From the NCBI GenBank assembly GCA_045596285.1, contig JAZOCA010000144.1:1-22131 (forward strand): a DNA stretch of 22,131 bases, in the 5' to 3' direction. A program made the translations under genes and the position numbers. This DNA comes from HGM11416 sp045596285 (GTDB taxonomy: Bacteria > Bacillota > Clostridia > Christensenellales > Borkfalkiaceae). Positions 20,171-22,131 of this stretch are shown in pieces (position 1 is the first letter of the stretch; each line of letters starts with the position of its first letter). The notes under the pieces were generated by a model. The model did not search any database, was not told where the DNA came from, and was given only the letters and a program-made list of their open reading frames with translations.

Positions 20171-21612
20171 AGTTTATCTCCCCTGATTTGTTTTATCATA
20201 GAAGTTTTTAGTTCGTAAAGCCCATCCGACAAATCCACCTTGTAAATATGCGGATTATCTATTCTTGTGTATTCTTCCCAGAAAGTGGATATTTCTTCTT
20301 TTGCGTATTTAGCGATGTCCTTTAACTTAGGAAGGTCGTAGCATAACTTACCATTATCTATAATTTTTACGGAAAGTTCGCGCATAGTATAATTTTCAAA
20401 GGTAATACTCTTCCATCTTTCGGTGGGATGATATATCGTTAAAGGCTTGGTGGTATCGAATTTTTCATCACGCAAAGTGATAAGATCGGCTTCCGCCTTG
20501 CCATCTACGTAAATTCTGTATATACTTTTAAAACCAGGGTTTGTAAGTTTTATACTGTTATCTGAAAGTGTAATTTTAGGTGTAATTTCGCCGTTTTCTT
20601 CTACCATTCCGGCAAGTTTATAAACACCGCCGAGCGCAGGCATATCCGCGCTGGTTATAAGTTTAGTTCCAACACCCCAAAGTGAAATCTTTGCACCTTG
20701 AGCCTTTAAAGAAGCAATAGAATTTTCATCTAAATCGCCCGAAGCGCAGATGATAGCATCGGGATAACCCGCTTCATCTAACATCTTTCTTGCCTTTTTT
20801 GAAAGATATGCTAAATCGCCCGAATCAAGCCTTATACCCAAAGGTTTATATCCTTGCTCTCTTAATTCGTCGAACACCTTAATTGCGTTGGGAACACCGC
20901 TTTTTAAAGTGTTATAAGTATCCACTAATAGCAATGAAGATTCAGGATAAATTTGAGCATACGCCTTGAACGCGTCGTATTCGGTGGGGAAATTCATCAC
21001 CCAACTGTGCGCGTGAGTGCCAGAAACCTTCACGTCGAACATTTTGCCCGCTAAAACGTTAGAAGTAGAGGTACAACCACCTATAACCGCCGCTCTTGCC
21101 CCGTAAATGCCAGCGTCTGGCCCTTGCGCTCTGCGCAAACCAAATTCTAAAACGTTATCCCCTTGCGCCGCACCGCAGACCTTTGCTGATTTAGATGCGA
21201 TAAGCGTTTGGTGATTAAACATATTAAGTATGGCAGTTTCTATAAGTTGCGCTTGAACTATGGGCGCGCGAACGGTCAAAATAGGCTCGCCGGGAAAAAC
21301 AACAGTGCCTTCAGGAACAGCGTAAACGTCACCGGTGAATTTCATATCTGCCAAATATTGCAAAAATCCTTCATCGAATAAGTTTAAAGAACGAAGATAC
21401 TCTATTTCTTCTTCTCCAAAATGTAAATTAAGAAGATATTCTACAACTTGTTCTAATCCAGCCGCCAACGAATAAGTTATTAACTTGTTTTGGCGGAAAA
21501 ATAAATCGAATATAGCAACTTGCTCGTGACGGCCTTTTAAATAATATCCGTTCATCATAGTAAGTTGGTAAAGGTCTGTAAGCAATGTTAAATTTCTTTT
21601 ATTTTCTTCCAT
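20167..21612 (-). CDS. pncB: Nicotinate phosphoribosyltransferase
   Basis: Makes nicotinate mononucleotide from nicotinate, PRPP and ATP in the Preiss-Handler NAD salvage route; cytoplasmic. The 481 aa fit the long NAPRTase type. NLTLLTDLYQLTMMNGYY is the classic opening; EFGLRRAQGPDAGIYGARAA and SGTHAHSWVMNF (catalytic histidine region, normally phosphorylated) are intact, as are LLVDTYNT and IRLDSGDL. The frame runs to a GTG at 21621, but AGGTG six bases before the ATG at 21612 favours the shorter form. It is the first gene of a coupled set (pncB, coiled-coil, lspA, pseudouridine synthase). A TATAAT at 21697-21702 is a candidate -10 without a clear -35. Confidence 0.95.
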   Translation of the reverse strand: MEENKRNLTLLTDLYQLTMMNGYYLKGRHEQVAIFDLFFRQNKLITYSLAAGLEQVVEYLLNLHFGEEEIEYLRSLNLFDEGFLQYLADMKFTGDVYAVPEGTVVFPGEPILTVRAPIVQAQLIETAILNMFNHQTLIASKSAKVCGAAQGDNVLEFGLRRAQGPDAGIYGARAAVIGGCTSTSNVLAGKMFDVKVSGTHAHSWVMNFPTEYDAFKAYAQIYPESSLLLVDTYNTLKSGVPNAIKVFDELREQGYKPLGIRLDSGDLAYLSKKARKMLDEAGYPDAIICASGDLDENSIASLKAQGAKISLWGVGTKLITSADMPALGGVYKLAGMVEENGEITPKITLSDNSIKLTNPGFKSIYRIYVDGKAEADLITLRDEKFDTTKPLTIYHPTERWKSITFENYTMRELSVKIIDNGKLCYDLPKLKDIAKYAKEEISTFWEEYTRIDNPHIYKVDLSDGLYELKTSMIKQIRGDKL

Positions 21613-21696
21613 TTTTATCACCTATAGTTCGTTTAACCGTAAAACTAATTGCGGGGTAATATGCCTTTTTTTGTTTTTTTATGAAGCGATTTATTA

Positions 21697-21702
21697 ATTA
21701 TA
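21697..21702 (-). promoter_or_regulatory. Candidate -10 box of the pncB operon
   Basis: TATAAT on the minus strand, 85 bases before the ATG; the -35 region is AT-rich with no good match. The leader between has a C-rich patch (TTACCCCGC) and T-run-like A-tracts but no hairpin I trust. Confidence 0.4.
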
Positions 21703-21728
21703 AGTAACGCATTGAATTTATTATTAGG

Positions 21729-21863
21729 GCGCGTACTTACCTATTTTTATGTAAATAAGCCTTAGATGCGAGTTAGTGGCAGGAATAACGAGCATTTTGC
21801 GACGGGCGTTTACTTTCGCGTAAATAACCGAGCAAAAGCGAAGTTTTCGTGACAATAACGAAG
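21729..21863. repeat. 135-bp direct repeat, copy 1
   Basis: Begins GCGCGTACTTACC and ends CAATAACGAAG. It aligns without gaps to 21954-22088 with nine mismatches (about 93% identity), five of them clustered around 21771-21778. It contains TTTAC-TTTCGC-GTAAA, a small hairpin, and internal related words (AATAACGAGC, AATAACCGAGC, AATAACGAAG). All frames are broken by stops. The whole stretch 21622-22131 holds no gene that I can see. Confidence 0.9.
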
Positions 21864-21953
21864 CTGGCGATGAGGAAAAATAATTTTTTAAATAAGCGAC
21901 AGCGCAAAGCGTTTAGTTACAAGCAAGAGAGGCGTTTGTGCTTTTTTATAAAA

Positions 21954-22088
21954 GCGCGTACTTACCTATTTTTATGTAAATATGCCTTAGATGCGAGCAG
22001 TTGGTAGGAATAACGAGCATTTTGCGACGGGCGTTTACTTTCGCGTAAATAACCGAGCAAAAGCGAAGTTTTCGTGACAAATGCGAAG
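21954..22088. repeat. 135-bp direct repeat, copy 2
   Basis: Second copy, begun 225 bases after the first; the 90-base spacer (21864-21953) is GC-poorer and includes GCGACAGCGCAAAGCG. The shared core (TTTGCGACGGGCG, then TTTACTTTCGCGTAAA, then TAACCGAGCAAAAGCGAAG) is unchanged, including the hairpin, which suggests either recent duplication or selection on the core. Confidence 0.9.
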
Positions 22089-22131
22089 TATATAAGGTTT
22101 ATTTTATTTGAAGGACTTAATTTCAGGCAAC

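Noticed and set aside
20167..21612. pncB as a functional partner of the TIR-NACHT NADase
   Set aside because: NAD salvage would fit the chemistry, but the genes are 10 kb apart in separate operons and pncB is a housekeeping gene.
21729..22088. CRISPR array
   Set aside because: Only two 135-bp units with one 90-base spacer; unit length and spacing do not fit CRISPR.

Overview
The window reads as chromosomal DNA of a low-GC Gram-positive anaerobe, most likely a gut-type Clostridia member (Bacillota). The support is AT-rich intergenic DNA, strong Shine-Dalgarno sites (AGGAG/GGAGG), textbook TTGACA-17-TATAAT promoters, tRNA genes that encode their own CCA, a lipobox lipoprotein, BspA-type leucine-rich repeats, and family resemblances of the proteins. 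This placement is inference; there is no rRNA or marker gene to settle it. Nearly everything is on the minus strand; the only clear plus-strand gene is one lipoprotein.

Layout, left to right. 1-110 holds two plus-strand hairpins at the end of something lying outside the window. 150-232 is tRNA-Leu(UAG), and 383-994 a RimJ/RimL-type GNAT acetyltransferase. 1189-1790 is a six-tRNA operon, transcribed Gly-Arg-His-Gln-Lys-Lys from a consensus promoter. 2043-2537 is a ferritin-like diiron protein, 2751-3233 an unrecognised protein, and 3548-4597 glyceraldehyde-3-phosphate dehydrogenase. 4874-9730 is a giant protein with a TIR domain, a NACHT NTPase and about two dozen BspA-type LRRs, under its own promoter. 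9945-12223 is galE plus an N-acetylhexosamine-kinase-like gene, and 12458-13384 a variant cysteine synthase. 13484-14901 is a divergent pair (single-pass membrane protein / lipoprotein). 14960-15718 is a nucleoside phosphorylase, 15795-16367 a CvpA-like membrane protein, and 16552-18180 glutaminyl-tRNA synthetase. 18274-21612 is a tightly coupled set: pncB, a coiled-coil protein, lspA, and an RluD-type pseudouridine synthase. 21729-22088 is non-coding DNA with two 135-bp direct repeats.

Most of this is housekeeping: tRNA supply and charging, glycolysis, hexosamine/galactose use, cysteine synthesis, NAD salvage, lipoprotein maturation, rRNA modification. Two things stand out. The first is the TIR-NACHT-LRR protein, whose domain order matches plant and animal NLR immune receptors and which is probably a cytoplasmic anti-phage sensor that acts through NAD. 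The second is a family of short intergenic elements built around a core like GCSGWTAATCR, then three variable bases, then TATAG, present in about nine intergenic spots and often forming the loop of an intrinsic terminator. Several starts were moved to internal ATGs because Shine-Dalgarno sites decide them: 2537, 9730, 15718, 18180, 19661 and 21612.
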